DNA of 64,000 nucleotides from Ampullaceana balthica (Eukaryota > Mollusca > Gastropoda > Lymnaeidae): positions 1,606,978 through 1,670,977 of the forward strand of contig CALYLW010000014.1 of the NCBI GenBank assembly GCA_944989445.1. Direction: 5' to 3'. This document shows, piece by piece, positions 11,680 through 23,700 of this stretch (position 1 is its first letter; every line of letters starts with the position of its first letter). The translations under genes and the position numbers were made by a program. Under the pieces are notes generated by a model. The model worked only from the letters and a program-made list of their open reading frames with translations, was not told the origin of the DNA and searched no databases.

Positions 11680-13109
11680 TAGGGGTCTACCGATATATCG
11701 GCTGGCCGATATATCGGCACCGATATCTGGATATCGGCAATATCGGTATCGGTAGCCTGTAAAGGTCCCGATATTGACGTCACCGATATTTCATAATAAG
11801 TGACATTTTGACCCCAAAAAAAACAACGGAAACAAAAAAACTATCATTTAGGTTTACAATATCTCGACAAATTAATATATCGACCCCGATACCAGTATTG
11901 AAATAGTCAAAAGAGTCCTAGTATTAATATGTGCAGCCACGATACAGTGTGCCATGTGCTTTGATATTGTTTAGGTATCGGCCGATTTTCGTATACTCAG
12001 AAATACTGTGTAAATAGTGCCGATGCCAAGTATACCGTAATTGCTCTAATAAATGGATAACATGTAAACATTATGTTCACGTAATTGCTCTAATAGCAAA
12101 GATGCACGCAGAATCGCAGATGTCTAAAACATTTCGTTTCGTATGGAATAACAAAATGTACCGTGTGAAGACGTGTTGTCATTGGCAACCATTCAAGCTT
12201 CAGCCTCATTTTCACTATATTACTATTGTACTTTGTTCTCATTGTTTCATTCATAAAAGGTGGCCGTGTGCAAAAGCCATTAAACTATTGGTTAGAATTA
12301 ATAATTATGAGTCAAGGTTGAAGTTTCAAAAGGAGTACCTAATATGCTTGTACATTTTTACAAAGGACGGTTCGTTTTGTTATGAGTCCTATGTAGGTCA
12401 TGAACTGGAACTTGTAAACACATCGGAAACTTCGTTTCGGGAAAAAAAAACGGTATTTCGGCAAAACTGGATATCGGTAGACCCCTTAATTATAAAATAT
12501 AAATAATTACGAGTGATAAATTTAAGAATGGCGTCATCAAATATGACCGCTGTTATTTTTGTCCTAACAAATACTCATATCGGCACTCATATCGGAGACA
12601 AAATATCGGTAATATCGACAAAAATACTTATCGGTAGACCCCTAATATAAAATATAAATAATTAGGAGTGATGAATTTAAGAATGATCGATGTCATCAAA
12701 TAAGACCGCTGGTTTTTGTCCTAACAAATATTCATATCGGAAAAAAAAATATAGGTAATATCGGCGAAAATGCCTATCGGTAGTCCCCTAATATTAAAGA
12801 TAAATAATTACGAGTGATAGATTTAAGAATGACGTCATCAAATATGACCGCTGGTTTTTGTCCTAACAAATACCCTATCGGCACTCATATCGGAAAAAAA
12901 TATTGGTAATATCGGCAAAAATGCGTATCGGTAGTCCCCTAATATTAAAGATAAATAATTACGAGTGATAAATTTAAGAATGACGTCATCAAATATAACC
13001 GCTGGTTTTTGTCATAACAAATACTCATATCGGTACTCATATCGGCAAAAAAATATCGGTAATATCGGTATCGGCAATATCGGCAAAAAGGCATATCGGT
13101 AGACCCCTA
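11680..13109 (+). mobile_element. Non-autonomous hAT-type element, ACCGATAT family, copy A
   Basis: Starts TAGGGGTCTACCGATAT, ends ATATCGGTAGACCCCTA. Perfect 8-bp duplication acgaaaat (11672-11679 and 13110-13117). Contains about four ~150-bp tandem units between 12499 and 13109, against about three in copy B. An open frame at 12102-12506 has a counterpart in copy B that is frameshifted; it resembles no domain I know and is not called a gene. Confidence 0.92.
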
Positions 13110-15648
13110 ACGAAAATTACTATATATGTATATAAATATTTATATAAATGTTTTATCTAGATCAATGATTGCCTATCATTTATTTTAATGCAGAGAAATG
13201 TATTCTTTTATTGCACCCTCTAATAGATTCTTACATGATGAAAATCTTTAAAAATTATAATCATATTGCTGTTTGTAGCATACAAATAAAATAACACAAT
13301 AAAATAAAATAAATTTTAAATTAAAAAATGAAAATGGAAAATACACTTTTCTTACATTGAAATGCTATTCTAAAAACAACCAAAGTTGTTATTCAAATTA
13401 TTGTTCATATTTACATACAAGAAAAATATGGCTTGATTTCTTTAAATTTTACAGTTGTTTTTTTTATAGCCTAATATATAACTTTGTTACTTCAGACCAT
13501 AAACTTTCATCAGATGAATTTATTTAAAGAGTTATAATTTATGGCTATCAAATTGTTGCTGTAGTAACAATTGCATTAACCCTGCAGTAACATTTTTAAT
13601 GATTTCTAAGGTAAATATTAACTGATTCCAATTCCATCAATAACTATTACATGATGCTTGCAAACACCGGTAAATATTTAATTATTCCTACATAATACAT
13701 AATCTATTAAATGAAGTCTGCATTGAATATTGAATATTTTCTTTCATATCTTTTCAAATTTAAGTCACATCATTTTCTATTGCTCAGAGTAACTTGACAA
13801 CATAATCTCATTTCAAGCAAGTAGTTACTAAATTAATTATGATAATGCAAAAATGGAACCAACACCAAATTTAATACCTCATAACTAGTAATTTGTTATC
13901 AACTGTGAACGCAGTGAGAGAAATGAAATCTACATAATCACAACAATGTGATAAGTTACTTTAAAAATCACATGAAAAAATGTAGTAGTGGCACGGATAT
14001 AAAAGTGGAAATTGACATAGATCATTGAAAATTTATAGATTTTGTCACACCTGACACAATCATTACTTTTTAACTTTTATTTTTCATTATTGACTGGATA
14101 TTTCCAAATATTTCCCATTTTCTCTTTGCATAACCATATAAAAAGCACAAAAATCATTATGTTATAACAATATAATCAAAAACATTTTTATACTGAAAAC
14201 ATTATAATAAAATATATTTTAAATGGTATATTACGCTACATGTAAAGCTTGAAAAAATTAGTCCTTAGGCACTGGCTTTTTGATTATTTATTATGAAAAA
14301 CACTTAACATTATTTTATTAAGCGAACATGACATGACAAGGATAATTAAGTTTTTGGTTGCTTTTGTTTTCAATTAAAGCTTTCATGTTTTCTGTTCAAT
14401 AATACAAATCTATGATTATTTTGTTTCAGAATAAAAAATAATTTTATGTAATTCAATAATTCAACTTTTCCTTGAAGTTGTTGAAAAAAAAATTGAATGA
14501 AATGCTATGTACAAGTAATGTGATGGCTACAATGACAAGATGTCATGATGTTATTAAGCTAAATCCATCACTAATCTTGCTCTTCATATTTCATTCACAG
14601 GGCTTGAATGAAATTTCAACTATATTTACAGCTGTAAAAACTGATAGCACAACAATTCCGATGCTATTAATTTTGCTCAAATATTGACATCCTCTTGAGG
14701 TGAAAGCAACAAATTGTCTGGCATCCGTTCTAGACAAAAGTTATTACCACATATACTTGTGTAAAGGTCGCACCAGTTAATAGGTCCCACCTATAGTGAA
14801 AGGCTGTCTAGTCTAGTGAAGCCTCCAATACTTCCGGAGGTTTAATATGTGTGAAAAAGGTAAAAACAGTGAAAGGTGGAAAGAAATTCTCATACTACGT
14901 GATAATTGAGAATTATTAACCTGTGGTGCTTATATGAGGATTAAATTTTCTTCTGCATAAGCCCCTACTTTCACCTTAAAACCTAATCCATAATTTTTAC
15001 TCATAAAGGCTTACAATTTTTAGATATAAAACAGCATATCCTAAAACCTGTACATTACAGCTTAATGAACCTGGAAGTAAGTGGTTGGTTTGAACCTTCA
15101 TGTGTGTCAGAGATGGTTGTGTGGTAGGAATCATTGCTACATTATACACTCAGTGCTGGCACACAGGCTAAGCGTTGTTTCTGTGATTAGACACACTTAT
15201 TCATTAGAGGCGGTATCTATTGTCAAAGGTTCCACAACCTTTCTTAAATAGAGTGGATTAAGTCACAACCCTGATTTTCCGTGAATTTTTCAGTTAAGAA
15301 GAGCGATCTTTATTCAAGTATATATGGTATATAATTGTTAATTTTAAAAAAGTAAGAACCAAGTCATGCCAAAGCACACTTAATACGTATTCTTGAACTT
15401 TGTGATAATTCTAATCTAATGTTCAACAACTCATAAGCATGCAATGAACTGTGGTATAATAAAATGTTTATAAGTCTTATTTCTATAAACTTGAAGGATA
15501 GGATTTAAGCAGCTCATTGTTTGTTGAAATGCTTATTCCAAAAAAACGCTCATAACAAAGCTTTAAATATATGTGCACCAAACAAAACCGCACAGAAAAC
15601 TTTCCTGGGCTTAAACTTTTAAAAAGACCATTGATAATAGTATTTTAA
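13110..15648. other. 3' flank of the RD3 gene, no other gene recognised
   Basis: A+T-rich; probable RD3 3' UTR occupies about 15300-15648. The ORF at 14472-14687 has no recognisable domain and is not called. Confidence 0.55.
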
Positions 15649-17035
15649 TTATGGTACTGGAACGTCTTCTCTGCGAACTGAAAAATTTGGCATGCTCATG
15701 GCTCGTGACTTACGTTCTTGCATGTCGTGATGCTGCATTTCAATATCCTCTGCCTCACAAGAAGGCATAACTTTACTTGATGACTTCAACCGCAGCACAG
15801 AAAAGTTAGCAATGCTTTGTGTCCGCCTGCTGACCCACTCGGCTAAGCTCTCCTGCAGAGGCCGTTCATCCAGGACTTTCCTCACACAAGACCTCATGAT
15901 GTACGGCAGGTCCTCCACCCGTGCATTCTGGGACACGGCATCTCGAAAGTGAGAAATGATCCGGGAGCACTCTGAGCCACTGACCTTGTAGCAAAGTTCC
16001 TCAAGCTCCAGTCTCTCCATCGGGGGGATCTCATAGGTCTTAGGATGAGACTCAATGAGCCAGCTGTAGTCTACGCCTGGAGTGAGAGGGATTTATTGTA
16101 GTACATCATTTTACTTCTTTAAACCCTACGGCTCATTGTCAACTTGGGATATTCCTATGTATATACATATATAAATAGATTCTGGAAAGGCTGGATAATA
16201 GTTAATTACTGTTTTTAACAGCCAGTAAATTTGACATATTTAAAATTAATAAACAAACTGAGACAGGTTAACTTCTATACCATGAAAAATAGTCAATGTT
16301 TTTAATGTTAATTAAAATAAATTACAAACATTGAATCATACAAGCATCTGTAATAAGAAATAAAAAAATTATGTTATTGAACCTAATGATTTCAATGTTA
16401 AAGATGAAGATTTTGAATTCCATAATTATACAAAAAATAGTATAACGGTAATGAAATCTCATTCCTAAACTTTTATTTGAAAGATCCTATCATTTTAGCT
16501 CAGCATTATAAAACTGATTCGTTAAGTTTATGTTTGTCTTTAAAGGAACTGGGGTCTTCAGGACAGCCTATCCTCAAGGTTTATGCATGAATGGGCACAT
16601 AAAAAAATGAGTGCACCCCTTAGAATCTATTGGGTCTAAGTTATGGAGCTGTTAGCCCCAGTCTTTGAGCAAAAGCAAAAACAATAAAGAATAATTTAGA
16701 GACATTTAAAGACAGCTTTCTTTAAAAAGAGTTAATAAAATCAAAGCGCATTGAGAACCTAGACTAGCATGTAGCATATAAAAAAAATCTTCGTCATTAT
16801 ACTTTAAAAAAATTTTTTTTAAAAGAACAGACCTGTCTTGAGTCTACGCTCTTCTTGTTCTTGCTCTTGGCGTAAGTTATCCAGCTCTCGAATATGAAAA
16901 TCTAGTTCAGACATCAGGGTATCACATGCTACCATGTGTTCATCTTTTTCTGGTGGTTTATACACTTCCCCAGACCCCATGCTCCGACGCCATAAGTTCC
17001 TAAGGGTCATCATTTTCAACTCATTCTGATTGACT
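15649..17035 (-). CDS. RD3: RD3-domain protein (retinal degeneration 3 family), complete coding region
   Basis: Coding exons 17013-16833 and 16076-15649 join through a gtctgt donor and ctccag acceptor to give 202 residues ending in TAA. The exon continues upstream to an acceptor at 17036, so a 5' UTR exon is expected. I chose the ATG at 17013 because MMTLRNLW resembles the short hydrophobic start of known RD3 proteins. Seen: a Glu/Arg/Gln-rich helix (about residues 30-58) ending RRLKTG, then VDYSWL, YEIPPMERLELEELC, a helical core, and near the C-terminus RAMSMPNF. This order matches vertebrate RD3, which binds and restrains membrane guanylyl cyclases and helps their trafficking; that role is family knowledge. 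The invertebrate partner is unknown. Possible AATAAA at 15314-15309. RD3L-type paralogy is not excluded. Confidence 0.88.
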
Positions 17036-17136
17036 CTGTAACACAAAAAAAGGGCAAATAATATTCTTCAGTCTGTTAAATAATTGAGAATTAGTATAAT
17101 AATTGAGAATTAGTATAAGAAAGGTATTATGGAATA

Positions 17137-18556
17137 CAGTGGGACCCGCTTAGGACGACGGCCTAGGGGTATGAAAAATGGCGCCAAAATAACCGATCAT
17201 CGAGTTAAATGAAAACCAATATGGCGGCAAAATATTAACATGCGCTTGAAATTTCTTTATAATTATATACATGATGTGCGTTAATTAGTGATGGGACGAT
17301 TAATCGGAATCGTATCGGAATATCGGGACCCTAATATTTCTTCCCTCTTTCCTAAGGTTAAGATGTTCGTTTTTAAGGGCCGTTTAAATATAACCCAGGA
17401 TTCCCACTCAGTCGGGAATTCTTAAAATAATTTTCCCGGTCTTGAAAGTCGGGAAATAGTCGGGAAAAGTTATGACTAGTCTGGAATTTTTATATATATA
17501 TATTTTTTTTGCCAAAGTAAATGACTTTGATTACGTCTCTGAGGTCATGTTTCGATTCCATTTAATAAAAAAAAAGTTACCAGTTTTTAATTGTCTGTGC
17601 ATGCGTTAAAGGTCAAATTTTTCGCCTCGCCTCGTCCCATGGCGCGTGTGGCGTGGTATGTCACCGCCACTCGCGTTTGCAATGCCAGTCGAATCGGCGA
17701 ATTTTAAAAAAAATAAACATATCAATATGGCAATTTTAAGTTTAATACTTTTGACGTGCAGGGTATCTGTCACTATGAGACCGCACTTGAATTTCCTCCG
17801 TCAATCAAATGATACATGTAACTTGTAATAATAGTAACAAATGCGGCCTTGACCTTATCAGAATTCAACCTACAACAGTGATGACGTTTATATTATATAT
17901 ATATACTAGAATATTAAGAAAATGATTTGATTTCACCGTCACGCGCATGTTAGTCACAGTCACGTATCTTACTGGTAAAAAAGCAACAACAAACTTTTAA
18001 AAGAATAATAAATTTTTAAAATTTAATTATATAAAAACCACCGTCGATTCTCGATACAAACCTTTCTTTTCTTTTCTAAAGATATTCGTTTATCTTAAAA
18101 ATAAAATGATTAATGCATCAGAAAATGAATTAAGTTTAATAATAATATAACATGCACAGCGAAATAATGACGGATTAAAGACCACTAACGCGATTTTCTA
18201 GTACCTCTGGTGAATACATACTCTAACTAATTCACACACAGAATCAAATTGAAAGTAAAAACATCCGGTAATTTTTATTGAAATCTCGTAGAATCACACA
18301 ATAGCCGGAAGTCTCAAAGAAAGCGAGATGTCATCACTGTTTTGAAACTATAAATGCCAAAGTGCATTGCTAGTCGAACAGACGGGGATCGAGCTAACCG
18401 ACGTTAAGTTGCAAATTTGGCCGTCTTTTGCGCTCGAAATATTAGGGCTCGGCGACTTAAAAAAATCGAATTAACCGATGAAAAAATGCAAAGACAAAGA
18501 GAGAATTTGGCGGTTCAAAAAAAAACGTCGACTTAATAGAGCTGACGAGTTAACTG
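17137..18556. mobile_element. pogo/Tigger-like non-autonomous element, copy A, just upstream of the RD3 coding exon
   Basis: Starts CAGTGGGACCCGCTTA after TA and ends AACTG before TA, the TA target preference of Tc1/mariner/pogo elements. The left end is followed by GGTATGAAAAATGGCG and the right by GTCGACTTAAT; both motifs recur in the copy at 33017. Contains CGGGAA-rich stretches and an AT run near 17490. It begins about 100 bases beyond the acceptor of the RD3 first coding exon, so it lies in that gene's intron or 5' flank. No transposase frame seen. Confidence 0.8.
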
Positions 18557-19804
18557 TAGTTTAGGAAATGGCTAAACAATTAATTAGTTTTTTAAGTCTC
18601 TTTTTATCTTCTCTGTCCCTATGAAAATATTGTTGACAAGCATGTCTTAGTTTGCAGACAATTGGACGTAAACCATAAACATTATTAAAAACCGTTACTT
18701 GAATACAATTTTTACAAAGTTGACCTGTCTTTCACCTCTCAAAAAATTACAAAGTTGATCTGTCTTTCACCTCTCAAAAAACATGAGCCTCTTTAAATTA
18801 TTATGATAGGATATATTATAAAGGCTTTAAAAAAGTGAGTTTCTATTTTAAAGAAACATAATTGTATTTACAAAATAAAATATCTTTCAATTAACAACAG
18901 TCTCATACCACCAATTAGAACAATTGTTAGAATCTTAAAACTGCAGCTGAGCTCTTGCAGCAAACTAGTGTTTCCGTCATTTGATTAAACAGCCAGCAAC
19001 ATTAACAAGTTACACATTACCATGGTGATCAATAAAAGAGGGGAAATTTCATCAGACAGAAGAAAAATTTTATTGATTTTTTTCATCTCCTAGACCAAGG
19101 CTTGGCATAATTTTTGGAGTGAAAAAAAGCCATTTTATAGTTGCTTCTAAAATATAAAGATGCTGCAGGCAGGGGTTGGCTAATATTATTAATTTATAGA
19201 TAAACTCAATCAACAGTTGAACTCTTTGACTCCAGAAGGTGTTTCCACGGTTTTACCAAGCAGTTTCAGATAAAGAGCAAATTTAAGACTTAAAGTTTAA
19301 ACTTCAAGACTGAGATCAATTTAAGAAATATCCTGCACGTCAATTTTTCCTGAATGCTGGATGGCAAACAGTAAAAATAAAATTATGGTATTGCTAATAT
19401 GTAAAGATAAAGGTTGAAAATCTAGGTTAGATTATCATAAATTAAAGGTAATACACCCATGAAAGTGTATTTTGCTCTGAGCAGATAACTCATGATATTT
19501 AAACTAATCAAACATATTTATTTAAGATTGAAATGTATTTTTTTTAATGTGGATTTTTATGTTAGCTAGAAAAAAGCATCATGCTGCTCATTAATTTTAC
19601 ATTATTTGATTGTTAATTAAAATTTTGGTGTGTCACACAGGAGTTGTATAAAAATAACTAGGTCACATTAAATGTCAATGGAAGGGAAATTAAACATACT
19701 TTTCTAAATAAATGACTTTGAAATACTTTTTACTAAAAAGAATTTATCTGAACACAAATGATATGATAAGACATCATAAAACATTCATTAAATTAACTCT
19801 GCTA

Positions 19805-19894
19805 CCATCCCCAAGTGTCTGAGGAACAGTGAAACCATCCCCAATTATCTGAGGAACAGTGAAACCATTCCCAAGTGTCTGAGGAACAGTGAAC
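19805..19894. repeat. Tandem repeat, 30-bp unit, 3 copies
   Basis: Unit CCATCCCCAAGTGTCTGAGG plus AACAGTGAAA, starting at 19805, 19835 and 19865. An ORF across it (minus) is periodic and not called. Confidence 0.85.
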
Positions 19895-20504
19895 CAACTT
19901 TCAGATTGGAGGACCCATGGCCTAGAATTTAACAAATTATTATCCCATGAGTTGGAAATTTCCAAGTATAATTTTATCAATTGGAACCTGTACATGCGTG
20001 AGGTGTGCTCAGTCTCCTGACTCCTACACAACCCAATTTTTTTACATTTATAAAGCCTCTTTACAAGATGTAAAGATAACTTGGGCAATCATCTGCCGCA
20101 GAAGTGAATTTTTAGCAGTGATACGGTAGAAACCTTCATGTGCAATGTCCTCTATAGAAACGAAAACACTCTGATGCCGATAATTACACAATTTATTTTA
20201 TATATTCTCCTAGGAACAACTATCATGACCATGTCTCATCAATGACCAGCTTAAAATGTTATAGCTGCTGCGAACTGTGAACCACAGTCCACAGCCTACA
20301 TTTTATCAATCCAAATGCCAGCCAAATGCGTCAGCAATTTTCAGCAGAATAAGAAATTACCAAAATAAAGTTTATAAGTTTAGAAAGGCTAAGAAAAACC
20401 AAAACCAAAGGAGAGAAGTCTTGAAAATTCTATCAGTAAAAAATAATGGTAGTTAGTTAACTTAAGTAAGTTAATAAAGTAATGGGGGTGAGACTTTTAA
20501 ATAG

Positions 20505-20893
20505 GTAAATGTATAACATAAAAACAGAGTATTATTATTATATGGACGTGACCACACGGGCGTCGATGACATGTCTGTCACCACCATGGTTTCTTGTAGA
20601 AACACACCCGGCCGGGTCAGTCTGGAGAATAGACTAATCCATGAGTATGGGACTCTTATTGATTGGCCACACCCACCCTATCCTTTCCAATATAAGCTCT
20701 TACTTTTCTCTCCTTACTTTATCTCTACTGGACTACTTGGATTTCACCGCAGCTAAGTGTTTTTATTATTTCGTTATATTCGTTTCATTTGTGTTCTATT
20801 TGTCCGTTGAGGAAGGCTCTTTGCCGAAACGTTGGCTGTTGTGTTACGTCCTGTCAGGCCTACTAATACCCTGTTTTTATGTTATACATTTAC
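20505..20893. mobile_element. 389-bp element with 30-bp terminal inverted repeats, unclassified
   Basis: The first 30 bases (from GTAAATGTATAACATAAAAA) are repeated inverted at 20864-20893 with a single mismatch that I can see. Inside is GAGGAAGGCTCTTTGCCGAA followed by ACGTTGGC, a hairpin (GGC...GCC) followed by GAAAC. The words cttaagtaagtta occur on both sides (20461 and 20893) but not exactly at the ends. Two small ORFs here are not supported as genes. Confidence 0.6.
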
Positions 20894-22986
20894 TTAAGTA
20901 AGTTAGCCTACTATGTCCCCCATCCATGTCATTATAAAAGTAGACTTAGAAGTAAGGAAAGTAAGTATACAGTTTCGGAGTGGTTATCCCCAGAATTCTG
21001 CAAATAACATTGAACGTTATCCCCAGAATTCTGTGGCTATTCGGACCCAGGGTCTCTCTACTTAAAAAAGCTGAAAGTCCATCATCTCATCGTGGCCGCA
21101 TGGTAGAGTGTAGGACAGTTGACAGTTGATGCTGTGAATGTGGTAGAGGGTTCGATTTTCGCTTGTGGAAATTTATTTTTATAAATTAATTATTTTTTTT
21201 AAAGGGCTCAAATTTTAGATGGGGAATCTTTTTTTTAATTGTTCTTTTTAATTAAAAAAAAATATTTCTATTTTTAAACCTTTTGTTATTGCATAATATT
21301 TAAATGATTCACGTTCATCCCACTGCGACGCAACCCTGACTTGGTAGAGGCGCAATTTACATATACTGCCGATATTGCTAACACTACTAGTACTACTACT
21401 AATAATAGTACTAATACCCTATCCTATATAATAAATAAATATATTGTCCTATATTCTCCAATAATACGTCATGGACTGTAAACCTATATTACTGCAGGAC
21501 CGGCCTAAAGGAATTGGAGGCCCGTGGCGAAGTGAATTTGGTGGCCCTAAATAAAATGTAATAGAAATATAAAATAATAATAAATAACATGGAAAAATTC
21601 TTGTGCGAGGCCCCCATTTTTATAGCAATTATTATTATAGTATAGCCTATTTATTAGTACTATGCCTATTATTACTATTATTATTAATTAACCGCTCGTC
21701 GCTGCTCCTACTCCTGGTGTATAATTTATGTATGCGATTTATAAGAATAATAACTTAATAACTAATACTAATACTGATATTGGTGACGCAAAGAGTTAAG
21801 AAAAAGGGTTATTTTATTTAAAATGGTCTTCGCCTGCCTGGTTTCCAAGAGGAAAAAAATCAATTTAGAACTCAGATGTGAAACTGCTTGGCCTCCATTA
21901 TTTATTTATATTTTGTGGCCTTTGCCCTTTATTATTCCGAAGTGTCTACGTAGACCGCGGTGGTACACCCAGCTAAACCACCGTCCTTTGCCTGCGTATA
22001 CCGCCGCTGTATACCTAGCTAATCCATATGCTTTGGCCTAGGTACACTGCTGTAAAAAATAATGAGCCGATATCAATATATTTAGGCTTGAAATGTGTAA
22101 TTTCTATGCTAAACATTAATCCCTAAATAATCAATATCCGTATTCAACTTTCATGATTAATAAATTTTTAAGGTAGCACTGCTAGAAAACTTGATTGGGG
22201 CCCATTTACTTATAAATAAAAATAAACGAGATTTATTATGTTTGAATGGTAAGGCATAAGCATACGGGAGATGTATTGGTTGTATAGGGATCGAATCCCA
22301 TAATCATAATAATTAAGTGCTTTTTTTTACAACAATGAGGGTGCTCGCAAACAGTTTGCATTTTATGTTCTATGTGCAATCAAGCAGGGTCAAGTTTCCA
22401 TAAAACATGTTTTTTCCCCCCAAAGCCTGTCTTATCTCCTTCTTATTCCATACAGTCTCAGTCTTATGCTTATGCATGCTTAAATGGCTTTATGTTTAGT
22501 ATAGCATTTTAGTTCGAGTTTTAAAATGTTGATTGTGTGTTAAGTGTTGATTTTCCTAGTTTGTTCAGGCGTCCCATTCCATGCCCAAATTCAAAGTGGG
22601 AAGAACGATAAATTTGTATGAGCAGAGCTTTTTGCTCTTTAAAAAAATGATAATATTTTTTTAAAGGTACCAAAACGCAACCTGAAAAAGCAGTAAGATC
22701 AAACATTCCAGGCAGTAATTAAAAAAAAAGTATGGAAAAAGGTGCCGCGACGCCGTTGCGGTGCGTTCCGCAAAAGCACTGTGTATGAGGAAAGGTGTTT
22801 CTAAAAAACGCTTTGAGTATGAGCCCCATGTCTAAAAAAGGTTTGTGTTAGTATTAGATTATCTACATGTCTGGTTAAAAAGTTAATAATCTCTTGTTTT
22901 TTAACATTAAGAACATATTGTTCCCCAACCGACCCATCTTCCATTATAATTTTATAGTAATATAGGTAAATACCCCCCCCCTAACT

Positions 22987-23275
22987 TACGTTAGTGAGAC
23001 TTGGACCCTGACCAGAAAAGCAGAGAACCTGCTCAACACTTGGGAGAGGAAAATCCTCCGGAAAATATATGGCCCTGTGATAGAAAATGATATCTGGAGA
23101 ATTCATACAAACCAAGAACTTGACCATGTATACAAGACCCGCCCATAGTCACAATGATAAAACAAGGAAGACTACGCTGGGCAGGACATGTTGAAAAGAT
23201 GCCAGAATGTAGGGCAGCAAATGTTTTTTACTGGCAGAAGCCTAGGGGCAGACGACTCACTGGTCTCCCAAGACT
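22987..23275 (+). pseudogene. Non-LTR retrotransposon (LINE) ORF2 C-terminal fragment, first part
   Basis: Reads YVSETWTLTRKAENLLNTWE then RKILRKIYGPV and WRIHTNQELDHVYKTRP, a stop, and after a frame change IKQGRLRWAGHVEKMPECRA with KPRGRRLTGLPR. This is the conserved tail found after the reverse transcriptase of many invertebrate LINEs. 5' truncated at about 22987; split by a SINE at 23276. Confidence 0.85.
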
Positions 23276-23552
23276 TCGAGTGGTCGAGTGGAAGCGCACT
23301 GGACTGTCGTACCGATGGTCACGGGTTCGAATCCGTGTGAAGGCAAGGGTTTGTTCCCGGGGCCTAGGGCGTCCCTGAGTCACCCCGCACATAATGGGTA
23401 CCTAACACTACAGGTAGTTAGGCGGCTGGGTAATGCGTGGAACCCACAAAGCCGTGGCCTGTGATTGCTGCATCACTTGCCAACAGATCATCTGTCATGG
23501 TCTGTGGACGCAACTATCTTCTGCATAGAAGGAGCGTCTGTATAGATAAGAT
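23276..23552 (+). mobile_element. tRNA-derived SINE inserted in the LINE relic
   Basis: Flanked by aagact on both sides (23270-23275 and 23553-23558). The head is tRNA-like with A-box TGGTCGAGTGG (23281-23291) and B-box GGTTCGAATCC (23324-23334). A body with GGGTACCTAACACT and AGCCGTGGCCTGTGA follows, then the tail ATCTTCTGCATAGAAGGAGC with (ATAAG) repeats. The body and tail recur at 57268-57478 and the tail at 43689, so it is a dispersed family. Confidence 0.85.
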
Positions 23553-23700
23553 AAGACTGAGGTGGATCGATGATGTGGAAATGGACATACACAAGCTGGG
23601 GTTCGGGCATGGAGGAGGGAACCATGGATCGATCCGAATGGAAGGGTGTGGTGGAGTAGGCCAGGGACCTACATGGGCTGTAGTGCCATAGATGATGATG
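23553..23700 (+). pseudogene. LINE ORF2 C-terminal fragment, second part
   Basis: Resumes after the SINE with LRWIDDVEMDIHKLGF, continues through DRSEWKGVVE and LHGL-like sequence with stops, and ends in a (GAT)n run near 23690-23705, as many LINE 3' ends do. Confidence 0.8.

Larger units (their letters stand above)
18557..22986. other. Intergenic or intronic repeats, no gene recognised
   Basis: Apart from the 30-bp array and the 389-bp inverted-repeat element, only weak signals. GGGATCGAATCCC at 22287 and GGTTCGATTTTC near 21149 are B-box-like words that may mark old tRNA-derived SINEs. Inverted CCGCGGT/ACCGCCG words lie near 21955-22010. Confidence 0.5.

Noticed and set aside
12102..12506. 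134-codon ORF inside the ACCGATAT hAT-type element
   Set aside because: Its counterpart in copy B (53218-53535) has a shifted frame and different start, it runs into terminal-repeat-like sequence, and it shows no recognisable domain. Similarity between copies is explained by their recent common origin.
20820..20860. Functional hammerhead ribozyme
   Set aside because: The core lacks the invariant C before UGA and no complementary stem I flanks were found; only a resemblance is reported.
23154..23378. 74-codon ORF as a gene
   Set aside because: It joins the LINE tail to the SINE head across an insertion boundary and is not a functional frame.
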